DNA of 64,000 bases from positions 18,955 through 82,954 of the forward strand of contig DAIOGK010000017.1 in assembly GCA_036745275.1 (NCBI GenBank), given 5' to 3'. Below the pieces are notes generated by a model, which saw nothing but the letters and a program-made list of their open reading frames with translations, made no database searches and had not been told where the DNA came from. The DNA comes from JAIUNP01 sp020161975. GTDB lineage: Bacteria > Pseudomonadota > Alphaproteobacteria > Rhizobiales > Beijerinckiaceae. The translations under genes and the position numbers were made by a program. Below, piece by piece: positions 51,700-60,991 of the stretch (within the stretch, counting starts at the first letter, position 1; each line of letters starts with the position of its first letter).

Positions 51700-52320
51700 T
51701 CAGAGGTCCTGCTCGCCCTTGCGGCGGGCGCCGCGTTCAGCAACGAGGCCGGCGAGTTCGCGCGTCGAGGGCATCCGGCGGCCCATGTCGTCGGCCCCCA
51801 TCTCATCGGCGGCCAGATTTTCGATGATGGCGAGCAGGGTGCGGCGCGTGGCGGCAAGGTCTTCGGTCGAGACGCCGGCAACAGCGATTTCGTTGACCTC
51901 GATCGCGAGCGGGACGGTCTTGTCCTTCAGCGCGCGACCCTCCTCGGTCAGAAAGACATAGACGTTCTTGCGATTGTCCGGCATCTGCCGGCGCTCGACA
52001 TAGCCGAGCTTCTCCATCGCTTTCAGTGCGGAAAAGGTGGTGGGCTCCATCACGCCGGCCTTTTCGCTGAGCGCGCGCTGGGTAATGCCGTCACCCTGCC
52101 AGAGAATGCGCAGGAAGTTCCAGTAGCCGTAGGAAACGGAATGCTCGGTCAAGCGCATCTGCATGGTGCGCTGAAAACCGCGCATCGCATCCTTGATCAG
52201 AAGACCGATACGATCATTGGGAACATCCTCGCGCCAATGTTTCAGCACGGCCTGCGTCTGGCGAAAATCCGTCCGCGCGCAATAGGGCGCCGAGGGATTG
52301 GACTTGGAATGAGCGTTCAC
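51700..52320 (-). CDS. MarR-family transcriptional regulator
   Basis: 206 residues from a GTG at 52320. The winged helix spans about 60-135: the recognition area reads ITQRALSEKAGVMEPTTFSALKAMEKLGYVERRQ, followed by the wing with DNRKNVYVFLTEEGRAL. About 30 residues precede the usual MarR start. The GTG has GAAGG upstream; no in-frame ATG precedes the domain before a shadowed region. It converges on the Bug gene and diverges from the aldose-epimerase-like gene, so one or both may be its targets. Confidence 0.85.
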   Translation of the reverse strand: MNAHSKSNPSAPYCARTDFRQTQAVLKHWREDVPNDRIGLLIKDAMRGFQRTMQMRLTEHSVSYGYWNFLRILWQGDGITQRALSEKAGVMEPTTFSALKAMEKLGYVERRQMPDNRKNVYVFLTEEGRALKDKTVPLAIEVNEIAVAGVSTEDLAATRRTLLAIIENLAADEMGADDMGRRMPSTRELAGLVAERGARRKGEQDL

Positions 52321-52463
52321 GTTGGTAACCTTCGTGTTTTGGAAGTGAATAGCGGATTTTTCTCTCCATTCAACGGCGGACGGGCTGCATTCTACCACGA
52401 AATCTGCGACAAGTCGTCCCGAGCGCTTGATTTTTGTCGCGCCCCGGATGCTCTGAGGTCGGA

Positions 52464-53330
52464 ATGCAGGAGAATTTTTTTCTAAAATCAGGGCAAAGCG
52501 AAGTTGAGCTGTCGGCGGCGGGGGCGGAGATTTTCGCCTGGCGCGTGGGTGGTCGCGACCTTCTCTGGAATGGCGATCCCGCCTTCTGGCCGCGCCGCGC
52601 GCCGATCCTCTTTCCGTTCTGCGGCTGGCTGAGGAACGGGACATTCCGCGTTGGTGGGCAGAGCTATGCGTCCGGCGTGCATGGCTTCGGCCACACGACC
52701 CCGTTCCGGCTGGAGCGACATGGCCCGGCATCGGCCCGCATGGTTCTTGACGATACGCCGGCAACGCACGCTGTCTTTCCCTTCCGCTTTCACCTGACGG
52801 TTAATGTCAGCGTTGGAGAAGCTGGCTTTGCCTGCGACATCGCCGTGGAAAACCCCGGCGAAACGGTGTTACCCTTCGCGCTTGGCTATCACCCGGGCTT
52901 CCGTTGGCCGTTCGATGGCGGCGCGCGCGAGGCTTATCGGCTTGTGTTTGAACAGGACGAACGCGCCGAGGCCGTACGCACTGCGCCGGGAGGGCTGTTC
53001 ACCGGCGAAACGATTCCTGCCCCGTTGTCCGGGCGGGACATCGACCTTTCCCGCGCGTTTGCCGGGCAGGATTCGCTCGTCTTCCGCAATGTGCGCTCGG
53101 AGCGCGTTGCGTTTGTGGCGCCTTCGGGGCGGCAGATTGTCGTGACGGCGCAGGGCTTTCCCAATCGCGTATTCTGGACCCGTCCGGGCGCCGGATATCT
53201 CTGCATCGAGCCATGGACGGGGGAAGGGGATCCGGTGGATTTTTCCGGCGACCTTTCCGAAAAGCCCGGCATGATCCTGCTGCCGCCGCGGCAGGCAAGG
53301 CGCTTCCGCTTTGCCTGTGAACTTCAGTGA
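52464..53330 (+). CDS. Aldose 1-epimerase-like (galactose mutarotase superfamily) protein
   Basis: 288 residues, beta-sandwich. Characteristic points are the early ILFPFCGWL region, HGFGHTTPFRL (histidine near 70), ALGYHPGFRWPF (catalytic-region histidine) and the late WTRPGAGYLCIEPW. These match the short YeaD/LacX-type group that acts on hexoses or hexose phosphates. TGAGGT lies before the ATG at 52464. The DenD-like gene follows 75 bases later on the same strand, suggesting a small sugar or sugar-acid operon. Confidence 0.8.
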   Translation: MQENFFLKSGQSEVELSAAGAEIFAWRVGGRDLLWNGDPAFWPRRAPILFPFCGWLRNGTFRVGGQSYASGVHGFGHTTPFRLERHGPASARMVLDDTPATHAVFPFRFHLTVNVSVGEAGFACDIAVENPGETVLPFALGYHPGFRWPFDGGAREAYRLVFEQDERAEAVRTAPGGLFTGETIPAPLSGRDIDLSRAFAGQDSLVFRNVRSERVAFVAPSGRQIVVTAQGFPNRVFWTRPGAGYLCIEPWTGEGDPVDFSGDLSEKPGMILLPPRQARRFRFACELQ

Positions 53331-53405
53331 AGGGACTTGCGCCGCCGCGCCGGCTGGGTCATCACTTGTCTGACAATTGGTGACATGGCAGACGAGGGTG
53401 AGACC

Positions 53406-54398
53406 ATGAGGGTCCTGATAATCGGCGCGGCGGGCATGGTTGGTCGCAAGCTTGCGGAGCGGCTGGCCAAGGACGGGGCGCTGAACGGCAAGACGATCAG
53501 CCATGTGACCCTTGCCGATGTGGTGGCCTCTCAGGCGCCTGCGAACGCGCCCTTCAAGACAACGTCGGTCGCGGTCGATATCGCCGACCCGAGCGTTGCG
53601 GCCCGGCTGTTGGCGGATAGGCCGGACGTGGTGTTCCATCTGGCGGCCATTGTTTCGGGCGAGGCCGAGCAGAATTTCGACAAGGGCTACGCGATTAACC
53701 TCGACGGGACGCGCTACCTTTTCGAGACAATTCGGCAAGGGCACATGGCCTCAGGCGGCGCCTGGCGTCCGCGCGTGGTCTTCACATCGTCCATCGCCGT
53801 ATTCGGCGCGCCATTCCACGAAACGATCGAGGACGAGTTCTTCTCAACGCCGCTGACGAGTTACGGCACGCAGAAAGCCATCGGCGAACTGCTGCTGAAC
53901 GATTACACTCGCAAGGGGTTTTTCGATGGTGTCGGCATCCGCCTGCCCACGATCTGTGTGCGCCCCGGCAAGCCGAATGCGGCTGCCTCGGGCTTTTTCT
54001 CGAATATCATCCGTGAGCCGCTGGTCGGCATCGAGGCCGTATTGCCCGTCAGTGACGATGTGATGCACTGGCACGCTAGCCCGCGGTCTGCGGTGGGCTT
54101 TTTGCTCCATGCGGCGGCGATTGATGGCGCGAGCATCGGCCCGCGCCGATGCCTCACCATGCCGGGCCTGGCCTGCACGGTGGGTGAGCAGATCGAGGCG
54201 CTGCGCAGGGTCGCCGGTGAAAAGGCGGTGTCGCTGATTCGCCGTGTGCCCGATGAGAATATCGTAAGGATCGTTGCGGGCTGGCCACGCAAGTTCAACC
54301 CGAAACGGGCGCTTTCACTTGGATTTAAAGCCGAAAACTCATTTGATGAGATAATCCGTGTGCATATTTTCGAAGAAATTGAACAAAATCGGGCGTAA
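53406..54398 (+). CDS. NAD-dependent epimerase/dehydratase, DenD-like
   Basis: 330 residues of extended SDR. The N-terminus MRVLIIGAAGMVGRKLAERL is the cofactor loop; FTSSIAVFG gives the catalytic Ser/Thr, and SYGTQKAIGELLL the YxxxK pair. The layout matches D-erythronate dehydrogenases (DenD), which oxidise four-carbon sugar acids, and clearly differs from UDP-glucose epimerases. GAGGGTGAG lies before the ATG at 53406, better than the ATG at 53385. Partner genes of the DenD pathway (a kinase and aldolase) are not adjacent. Confidence 0.8.
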   Translation: MRVLIIGAAGMVGRKLAERLAKDGALNGKTISHVTLADVVASQAPANAPFKTTSVAVDIADPSVAARLLADRPDVVFHLAAIVSGEAEQNFDKGYAINLDGTRYLFETIRQGHMASGGAWRPRVVFTSSIAVFGAPFHETIEDEFFSTPLTSYGTQKAIGELLLNDYTRKGFFDGVGIRLPTICVRPGKPNAAASGFFSNIIREPLVGIEAVLPVSDDVMHWHASPRSAVGFLLHAAAIDGASIGPRRCLTMPGLACTVGEQIEALRRVAGEKAVSLIRRVPDENIVRIVAGWPRKFNPKRALSLGFKAENSFDEIIRVHIFEEIEQNRA

Positions 54399-54479
54399 AT
54401 CCCTAAGTGTGAGCGGGGCCGTTGGTTGACGTAACGGTACAGCCCGCACTAAAACTGCCCTGCAATTCAGGGGTGGGTT

Positions 54480-54836
54480 ATGTTGCGGGTATTTTCAGTT
54501 TCAACAATTGCTTTCATGGCTGCTGTTACCAATGGAGCGCCTGTTTTTGCGCAAGTCAGTCCGGTCGACGGCTGGAACGGGCATTGGCGCAGCAGTACCG
54601 AGGTTAAACCGGCGATCGAACTCAAGCTGAAGAACGGCAAATTCGAGCAGATGTTGCTCGATGGCGCGCCGCGTTCCATTACTGAAGTCGAAGTCTCACC
54701 GGATGAGAAAACTGTCCTGTTCAGTTGGGACGGCGGGCAGGGAACCCTGCATCGCACACACGATACAGCCGCCGAAATCAGCATTTTCGCGCCGAAGATT
54801 GCCGTGCGCAACGCCCGCGTGACACGCGAGAAATAG
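54480..54836 (+). CDS. Small secreted protein of unknown function
   Basis: 118 residues with a signal peptide ending near AQV (MLRVFSVSTIAFMAAVTNGA then PVFAQ). The mature 95 residues look like a small beta-rich domain (IELKLKNGKFEQMLLDG ... TVLFSWDGGQGTLHRTH) without cysteines. No family recognised. It sits 6 bases from the stop of the convergent ABC-F gene. Confidence 0.6.
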   Translation: MLRVFSVSTIAFMAAVTNGAPVFAQVSPVDGWNGHWRSSTEVKPAIELKLKNGKFEQMLLDGAPRSITEVEVSPDEKTVLFSWDGGQGTLHRTHDTAAEISIFAPKIAVRNARVTREK

Positions 54837-54842
54837 GCGCGG

Positions 54843-56669
54843 TTATCCTTCCGCTTCGGCCCGGATCATTTCGAGTTCCAGCCAGCGATCCTCGGCGGCG
54901 GCCAGTTCCTGCTGTGCCGCGCCAAGACGCGTTGTTGCGCGGGTGAAAAGGCCGGGATCCTTGGCGTAGAGCGTGGGATTGTTCACGGCCCCCTGAAGCA
55001 TGGCGATTTCGGCCGTGAGCTTGTCAATCTCGGCGGGCAGGGTCTTGAGCGCGTGCTGTTCGGCAGGGCTGAGACGCCGGCGGGCGGGCGCCTGGGCAGC
55101 GGCGGCCGCCTCGGTCTTTGCAGCGGGTTCGGCTGGCCTGGATCGTTCGGTGGCCTGCTCTTTGCCGCGCGCCTGAACTGAACGTCCGCCCTGCAACAGC
55201 ATGTCGGAATAGCCGCCGGCATATTCCTGCCATTTCCCATCCGGTTCGCTGACGATGACAGAAGTGACCACCCGGTCGAGAAAGTCGCGGTCGTGGCTGA
55301 TCAGGATCAGCGTACCCGAGTATTCGGCGAGCAGTTCCTGCAACAGATCGAGCGTTTCAAGGTCAAGATCATTGGTCGGTTCGTCGAGAACAAGCAGGTT
55401 CGAGGGCTTGGCCAGCGCCCGGGCCAGCATCAGGCGTCCGCGCTCGCCGCCGGAGAGCGCGGTGACGGGGGTGCGCGCCTGTTCGGGCATGAACAGAAAG
55501 TCCTTCATGTAGCCGATGACGTGTTTGGGTTGCCCGTCGATCATCACCAGATCGCTGCGTCCGCCGGTCAGCGTGTCTGCGACGGTCGCGGTGGGGTCGA
55601 GGCTTTCACGGCGTTGATCGAGCGTGACCATGGCGACATTCTGGCCGATCTTCACACTGCCGGAATCGGGCGCGAGCGTACCGGTGAGCAGGCTGAGCAG
55701 AGTGGTCTTGCCGGCGCCGTTCGGGCCCACGATTCCAATCCGGTCGCCACGCGCGATGCGGGTTGAGAAATCGCGGACGATCCGCGCCTCGTCAAAGGAT
55801 TTCGCGATATTTCTGGCTTCGATTACGACCTTCGCCGAGGACTCCCCCTCCTGCGCTGCCATTTTGACATTGCCTTGTGCAAACCGATGTTCGCGGTGTT
55901 CCTTGCGCATGTCCTTGAGCAGACCGAGGCGACGCACGTTGCGTTTGCGCCGCGCGGTGACACCATAGCGCAGCCAGTCCATTTCCATGGCGATCTTGCG
56001 CTCAAGTTTGTGCTGGTCGCGCTCTTCTTCTTCCAGCACAGCATCGCGCCAGGCTTCAAAGCGACCGAAACCATCATCCATCCGCCGCGTCGTGCCCCGG
56101 TCAAGCCACACGGTGGTGCGCGACAGCGTTTCAAGAAAGCGCCTGTCATGGCTGATAAGCACGATGGCCGATTTGCTGCGCTGCAATTCGCCCTCCAGCC
56201 ATTCGATGGCCGGAAGATCGAGGTGGTTGGTGGGCTCGTCCAGCAGCAGGATATCCGGCTCCGGCGCCAGAACGCGTGCCAGCGCCGCCCGGCGGGCTTC
56301 CCCGCCCGAAAGCCGCGCCGGGTCCTCATCACCGCTGAGCCCGAGCGATTCAAGAAGGTAGCGCGCGCGATAGTGGTCATCGCCCGCCGCCATGCCGGCC
56401 TCAACATAGGCAAGTGTGCTGGAAAATCCGGAAAAATCAGGTTCCTGCGGCAGGTAGCGCACCGTCGCGCCGGGATGGATGAACACCTCGCCGCTTTCCG
56501 GCTCCACCAGCCCGGCCGCGATTTTCAGGAGCGTGGACTTGCCCGAACCGTTCCTCCCGACAAGACAGATCCGGTCCCCCGCCGCGACAGCGATTTCCGC
56601 CCCCGCAAGCAGTGGGGTGCCGCCGAATGTAAGATGGATATCGCGAAGATGGAGCAGGGGGCGTGACAT
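54843..56669 (-). CDS. ABC-F family ATPase, Uup-like
   Basis: 608 residues with two ABC domains and no membrane part. Domain 1: GRNGSGKST and LSGGEARRAALAR; linker helix region about 240-300; domain 2: GPNGAGKTT and LSGGERGRLMLAR, each followed by a DEPTNHLDL or DEPTNDLDL Walker B. An alanine/lysine-rich linker leads to a C-terminal coiled coil (about 530-605), the Uup DNA-binding-type tail. ABC-F proteins act on ribosomes; Uup also affects transposon excision and branched DNA. Start at 56669 chosen by alignment. Confidence 0.92.
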   Translation of the reverse strand: MSRPLLHLRDIHLTFGGTPLLAGAEIAVAAGDRICLVGRNGSGKSTLLKIAAGLVEPESGEVFIHPGATVRYLPQEPDFSGFSSTLAYVEAGMAAGDDHYRARYLLESLGLSGDEDPARLSGGEARRAALARVLAPEPDILLLDEPTNHLDLPAIEWLEGELQRSKSAIVLISHDRRFLETLSRTTVWLDRGTTRRMDDGFGRFEAWRDAVLEEEERDQHKLERKIAMEMDWLRYGVTARRKRNVRRLGLLKDMRKEHREHRFAQGNVKMAAQEGESSAKVVIEARNIAKSFDEARIVRDFSTRIARGDRIGIVGPNGAGKTTLLSLLTGTLAPDSGSVKIGQNVAMVTLDQRRESLDPTATVADTLTGGRSDLVMIDGQPKHVIGYMKDFLFMPEQARTPVTALSGGERGRLMLARALAKPSNLLVLDEPTNDLDLETLDLLQELLAEYSGTLILISHDRDFLDRVVTSVIVSEPDGKWQEYAGGYSDMLLQGGRSVQARGKEQATERSRPAEPAAKTEAAAAAQAPARRRLSPAEQHALKTLPAEIDKLTAEIAMLQGAVNNPTLYAKDPGLFTRATTRLGAAQQELAAAEDRWLELEMIRAEAEG

Positions 56670-56827
56670 GAAACCTGTGGTCCGGGTTGTGTCCGGCGGA
56701 CATAGCCCAACACCGGGCAACTGCAAACTGCCGGCAATCGATAACCGATTTTGCTTGCCACGCCTGCTCATGCCGACAAATGTTTCCGTTTTGGACATGC
56801 ATATTGATTCAGGGTGGTTGAAATCGG

Positions 56828-58075
56828 ATGCCGGACGTCGGTGCTGAATTCAGACGACGGTTCGCGGATCTGGCGGATGTCTTTTCCGTCCGCGCTTTCC
56901 GTCTCTTCAGCATCGGCAATTTTGCTTCGCTGTCAGCCATCTGGCTGGTGCGCTTCTGCGTCGGCTGGCTGACCTGGGAAGCGACGCATTCCAAGACCTG
57001 GCTGGGCATGATGGCCTTTGCCGAACTGGGGCCTTCGATTCTCATCAGCCTTTATGCCGGCACGCTGGCCGATCGGATGGATCGGCTGCGCATCCTGCGC
57101 ATGGGGCAGGGGCTTCAGGCGGGGCTTGGCATCCTGCTGTTTGTCCTTCAGTTCTCCGGGCGGCTGACAGTGTGGTGGATGTTGCTGACCATGCTGGGCT
57201 TTTCCATCCTCGGCGGGCTCAATCTGCCGGCCAGGCTGGCAGCCGCCCCCTCGCTGGTGGGGCGTGAGCGGATTGCCACGGCCTCTGCGGTCGGCTCCAT
57301 CACGCTCAATCTCACGCGACTGCTCGGCCCGCTGATGGCCGCGCCGCTGCTGGTGATGGGCTATGAAACGCTTGCCTTTGCGCTGGCGGCGGCAGGCTTT
57401 GCGACCAATGCCATCTGTCTTGGCATGATCCGCCCGGAAGAAAGCGCGCCCGCCTCGGTCTCGGGCAGCGGCGGTGGCACAACCGATGCCTTCAAAGATG
57501 TGCTGGCATCCATGCTGGCGGACAAGCCCCTGCGTTATGTCTTTGCGATGCAGGCGACGACGGCGCTGCTGGTGCGACCGCTGAACGACATGTTGCCGGC
57601 CTATGCCGATCTCGTTTTCGGGCGCGGCGAGACGGGGTTTGCGCTGCTGACAGCGTCCATCGGCATCGGCGCCATTCTCGGCGCCTGGCTGGTGGTGGGC
57701 GAACAGGGTGGGCGTGCGATGCGCCTCTACATTGTGGTCGCATCTGCCATTTTCGCGCTCAGCGTGGTTGTCTTTGCCTTGTCGGGAACTGTTCATGCCG
57801 CAATGCCGGTGCTGGCGGTCTTCGGTGCCTCGATGACGGTGAGCGGCATCGGCGGGACCTCTTTTGTGCAAACCCGGACGCCGATCAGCCGCCTCGGACG
57901 TGTCATGAGCGTTTACAGCCTTGTCTATCGGCTCGCCCCGGCGCTGGGAGCGTTGGCGCTGGGCGCTTTGGCCGATCTCGTGGCGCTGCGACCGGCATCC
58001 ATCATCTTTGCCGTCCTCGCATTGCTGGCTGTTGCCTACAGCGGACGCCGCTTGATGCGCGAACCGGGGGCATGA
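56828..58075 (+). CDS. Major facilitator superfamily transporter
   Basis: 415 residues with 10-12 transmembrane helices. The A-like motif in loop 2-3 is GTLADRMDRLRIL, and the sequence resembles the MFS_3 (EntS-like / enterobactin exporter) group, RAFRLFSIGNFASLSAIW being its usual first helix. It is predicted to export a small molecule; the substrate is unknown. Divergent from the ABC-F gene (158 bases). Confidence 0.85.
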   Translation: MPDVGAEFRRRFADLADVFSVRAFRLFSIGNFASLSAIWLVRFCVGWLTWEATHSKTWLGMMAFAELGPSILISLYAGTLADRMDRLRILRMGQGLQAGLGILLFVLQFSGRLTVWWMLLTMLGFSILGGLNLPARLAAAPSLVGRERIATASAVGSITLNLTRLLGPLMAAPLLVMGYETLAFALAAAGFATNAICLGMIRPEESAPASVSGSGGGTTDAFKDVLASMLADKPLRYVFAMQATTALLVRPLNDMLPAYADLVFGRGETGFALLTASIGIGAILGAWLVVGEQGGRAMRLYIVVASAIFALSVVVFALSGTVHAAMPVLAVFGASMTVSGIGGTSFVQTRTPISRLGRVMSVYSLVYRLAPALGALALGALADLVALRPASIIFAVLALLAVAYSGRRLMREPGA

Positions 58076-58134
58076 TCCGTTCCGGCTTGCCTTCGCGGGC
58101 GGCGGCTGGTTGAAATGGAGGCGTTAAACTGGAG

Positions 58135-58773
58135 ATGCCCGACGTGACCGTTCCATCCGCTTTGCCGCTGCTTGGCCAGAACCGCGTGATCCCCGTACTG
58201 ATGTTCGACAGTGCAAAGCAGGGGCTGGCAACCGTTCGTGCGCTGGCCAGGGGCGGTGTGACGGTGGCGGAAGTCACGCTGCGCACGACGGCGGGCCTTG
58301 ATGCCATCCGCGTCATTGCCGATGAATGCCCGGATGTGCTGGTGGGCGCGGGAACGGTCGTCTCCCCGGCGGACCTCGAAAAGGCTCTGAAGGCCGGATC
58401 GAAGTTCATTGTCACGCCGGGCACCACGCCCGTTCTGCGCTCGGCCATTGCCGAAAGCCCCGTGCCGGTGCTGCCCGGCGCTGTGACGATTTCCGAAATG
58501 CTGACGCTGGCCGAGCTCGGCTTTTCCGAACTCAAGTTCTTCCCGGCGGGCGCGGCAGGCGGCCTTGAATATTTGAAAAGCGTTGCCGGCCCGTGTCCGC
58601 AGCTGAAGTTCTGCCCCACGGGCGGTGTCGGTCCGAAGAACATGCGCGATTATCTCGCGCTGCCCAATATTTTCGCGGTGGGTGGCTCATGGCTGACGCC
58701 AAAAGCCGCGATGGATGCGGAGAACTGGGACGAGCTGACCCGCCTTGCTGCCGAGGCCGTGGCGCTCGCGTGA
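58135..58773 (+). CDS. eda: 2-keto-3-deoxy-6-phosphogluconate aldolase
   Basis: 212 residues, a class I TIM-barrel aldolase. Glu46 (AEVTLRT), Arg50 and the Schiff-base Lys134 (ELKFFPA) are in place, with GAGTV (71-75) and GTTP (96-99) forming the phosphate site. It splits KDPG into pyruvate and glyceraldehyde 3-phosphate in the Entner-Doudoroff pathway; 4-hydroxy-2-oxoglutarate may also be a substrate. No edd gene is near. Its TGA lies inside the GTGA start of the sirtuin gene. Confidence 0.93.
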   Translation: MPDVTVPSALPLLGQNRVIPVLMFDSAKQGLATVRALARGGVTVAEVTLRTTAGLDAIRVIADECPDVLVGAGTVVSPADLEKALKAGSKFIVTPGTTPVLRSAIAESPVPVLPGAVTISEMLTLAELGFSELKFFPAGAAGGLEYLKSVAGPCPQLKFCPTGGVGPKNMRDYLALPNIFAVGGSWLTPKAAMDAENWDELTRLAAEAVALA

Positions 58774-59513
58774 GCGATACGGCCACGCTTGCGCGCTGGA
58801 TCAGCGAGGCGCGCCGCATCGCCGGTTTCACGGGCGCGGGCATCTCGACCGAAAGCGGCGTGCCGGATTTCCGCTCGCCCGGCAGTCCATGGCTGAAAAA
58901 TAAACCTATTCCATTCAATGACTTCCTCGCAAGCGCTGACATGCGACGCGAAGCCTGGCGACGCAAGTTTGCCATGGACGACCTCTATGCCGATGCCCGG
59001 CCTTCGCCGGGCCATCGCTATTTTGCGCAACTGGTCGCCGAAGGGCGGATGCCGGCCATCATCACGCAGAACATCGACGGGCTGCACCAGGCGTCGGGCG
59101 TGCCGCACGACCAGGTGATCGAACTGCACGGCAACGGCACCTATGCCCATTGCCTCGCCTGCCAGCGGCGTTATGAACTGAAGATCATCCGGGCCCGCTT
59201 TGATGCGAGCGGCGAAGCGCCCACCTGCGATGTCTGCGATGGCATCATCAAATCGGCGACGATTTCCTTTGGCCAGGCCATGCCGGCAGAACCGATGCGT
59301 CGCGCCCGCGAACTCAGCGAAACGTGCGATCTCTTTCTGGTGGCCGGCTCTTCGCTGGTGGTGCACCCGGCGGCGGCGCTGCCCGTTCTGGCCCGGCGCA
59401 GCGGCGCGCGCCTCGCGATCATAAACCGCGAGCCGACCGAGCTCGATGGATTGGCGCACCTCGTCATCAATGAAGACATCGGCAGGGTTTGCGCGCAGCT
59501 CGGCTGCATCTGA
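58770..59513 (+). CDS. Sirtuin-type NAD-dependent protein deacylase
   Basis: 247 residues from a GTG that overlaps the eda stop (GTGA, 58770-58773). NAD-binding FTGAGIS (20-26), PDFRSPG (32-38), TQNID (99-103), the catalytic His120 in ELHG, and four zinc cysteines (128, 131, 153, 156) are all visible, so it should be active. It removes acyl groups from protein lysines using NAD. Bacterial members (CobB-like) control acetyl-CoA synthetase and others. Translational coupling to KDPG aldolase is unusual. Confidence 0.93.
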   Translation: MSDTATLARWISEARRIAGFTGAGISTESGVPDFRSPGSPWLKNKPIPFNDFLASADMRREAWRRKFAMDDLYADARPSPGHRYFAQLVAEGRMPAIITQNIDGLHQASGVPHDQVIELHGNGTYAHCLACQRRYELKIIRARFDASGEAPTCDVCDGIIKSATISFGQAMPAEPMRRARELSETCDLFLVAGSSLVVHPAAALPVLARRSGARLAIINREPTELDGLAHLVINEDIGRVCAQLGCI

Positions 59514-59627
59514 ACAGTTAGGTGTGAAAAGAGTACAATACACTACGGAATACTGTTTGCAGATGCTCTCACGCTGCTATCCTCGCAACAGATTCGCGGA
59601 AGTGTTCCGCGCCGACGGGTGAATTCG

Positions 59628-60251
59628 ATGTCCAGTGACGGTTACAGCGACAAGAAGGCTCCCGGGATTCTTCCCGGACAGGTGCCTTCGCTTCAGGACA
59701 ACGCCCGCGTCGACCTCGGGCTTGATCAAAACCTTGATCTTATTCAGGTTTCTGGTGTCATCAAGTGGTTCGACGTTGCCAAGGGGTATGGTTTCATCGT
59801 GCCGGACAACGGCCTTCCGGACATCCTCCTGCACATCACATGCCTGAGGCGGGATGGCTTCCAGACCGCGCAGGAAGGGACGCGAATCGTCTGCGAGGTG
59901 GTGCAGCGCGCCCGCGGCTACCAGACGTTCCGCGTCCTCTCGATGGACACCTCCACCGCTGCGCATCCGGCATCCCTGCCGCCGGCGCGCACCCATGTCT
60001 CGGTGACGCCGGAAGGCTCCTACGAGCGGGCATTGGTGAAATGGTTCAACCGCCTGCGCGGTTTCGGCTTCCTGACCCGGGGTGACGGGACGCCGGATAT
60101 CTTCATCCACATGGAAACGCTGCGTCGTTTCGGCATTGCCGAGCTGAAGCCCGGCCAGTGGGTGCTGGTGCGTTGGGGCAACGGGCCGAAGGGGCAGATG
60201 GCGGCCGATATCCGCTTGGCTGACGCGCCGTCCGGACCGCTTTCGCACTGA
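59628..60251 (+). CDS. Double cold-shock-domain protein
   Basis: 207 residues with two cold-shock domains. The first (about 47-112) reads GVIKWFDVAKGYGFIVPDNG, with RNP1-like KGYGFI and RNP2-like DILLHIT; the second (about 140-200) reads ALVKWFNRLRGFGFLTRGDG and DIFIHME. The two-domain form is typical of alphaproteobacterial CspD-like proteins and binds single-stranded nucleic acid. The ATG at 59628 is chosen over the GTG at 59619. DUF192 follows, as in related genomes. Confidence 0.92.
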   Translation: MSSDGYSDKKAPGILPGQVPSLQDNARVDLGLDQNLDLIQVSGVIKWFDVAKGYGFIVPDNGLPDILLHITCLRRDGFQTAQEGTRIVCEVVQRARGYQTFRVLSMDTSTAAHPASLPPARTHVSVTPEGSYERALVKWFNRLRGFGFLTRGDGTPDIFIHMETLRRFGIAELKPGQWVLVRWGNGPKGQMAADIRLADAPSGPLSH

Positions 60252-60302
60252 ACACGCGCGAGGTGCCTTGATTCGGGCCGAAACTCGGTGCATCGAGGCG
60301 CC

Positions 60303-60827
60303 ATGACCGCTCAGAACCGCTCCAGAACCCGTCTGTTTATGATCGCCTTCCTCGCGCTCACCGTGGGCGTAACGGGGATTTCGCTCTGGACGAACCTGTC
60401 CCGCATCTATTCCTCGCCCACCAATGCCCAGGTGCGGTCGCCGATGGAGGCGAACCATCTTCAGGTCGTGACGGAGAAGGGCGCGCAGGATTTTGTGATC
60501 GAGGTGATGCGCACGGATGCTGACCGCGCCAAGGGGCTGATGTTCCGTCAGTCGATGCCTGAAAACCACGGGATGCTGTTCGATTTCGAGCGCGACCAGC
60601 CCGTGACGATGTGGATGAAGAACACTTACATTCCCCTCGACATGATCTTCATCCTGAAGGACGGGCGCATTCATCGGATCGAGCGGCAGACCGAACCGCA
60701 CTCCGAACGGACAATTTCCTCCGGCGCTCCCGTGCGCGCCGTGCTGGAAGTGAACGCCGGCGTTGCGGACAAGCTTGGCATCAAGCCCGGGCAAACCGTG
60801 CTGCATGGCATGTTCCCTGCCAAATGA
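60303..60827 (+). CDS. DUF192 family protein with membrane anchor or signal peptide
   Basis: 174 residues. The N-terminal hydrophobic helix (about 10-32, LFMIAFLALTVGVTGISLWT) is a signal anchor or signal peptide, followed by the DUF192 domain (about 55-170): VIEVMRTDADRAKGLMFRQSMPEN, then VTMWMKNTYIPLDMIFI, its hallmark. The family is widespread and of unknown function. GAGGC lies before the ATG. The in-frame GTG at 60288 is less likely. Confidence 0.9.
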   Translation: MTAQNRSRTRLFMIAFLALTVGVTGISLWTNLSRIYSSPTNAQVRSPMEANHLQVVTEKGAQDFVIEVMRTDADRAKGLMFRQSMPENHGMLFDFERDQPVTMWMKNTYIPLDMIFILKDGRIHRIERQTEPHSERTISSGAPVRAVLEVNAGVADKLGIKPGQTVLHGMFPAK

Positions 60828-60882
60828 CTTGTGGCAATAGCGGCGAACGTGGTAGCCGGTCGGATGGATCAAACATCCTGTT

Positions 60883-60959
60883 CGGGGTATAGCGCAGTCT
60901 GGTAGCGCATCTGCTTTGGGAGCAGAGGGTCGCAGGTTCGAATCCTGCTGCCCCGACCA
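60883..60959 (+). tRNA. tRNA-Pro (anticodon TGG)
   Basis: 77 bases with encoded CCA. Acceptor CGGGGTA/TGCCCCG (one T-G wobble), D stem GCGC/GCGC, anticodon stem TCTGC/GCAGA around TTTGGGA, and T stem GCAGG/CCTGC. All stems are otherwise complete. It lies 55 bases after the DUF192 gene and 32 bases before the complex I subunit gene. Confidence 0.97.
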
Positions 60960-60991
60960 ACGGTTGATCGACAGGAATGACGGGGATTTTG

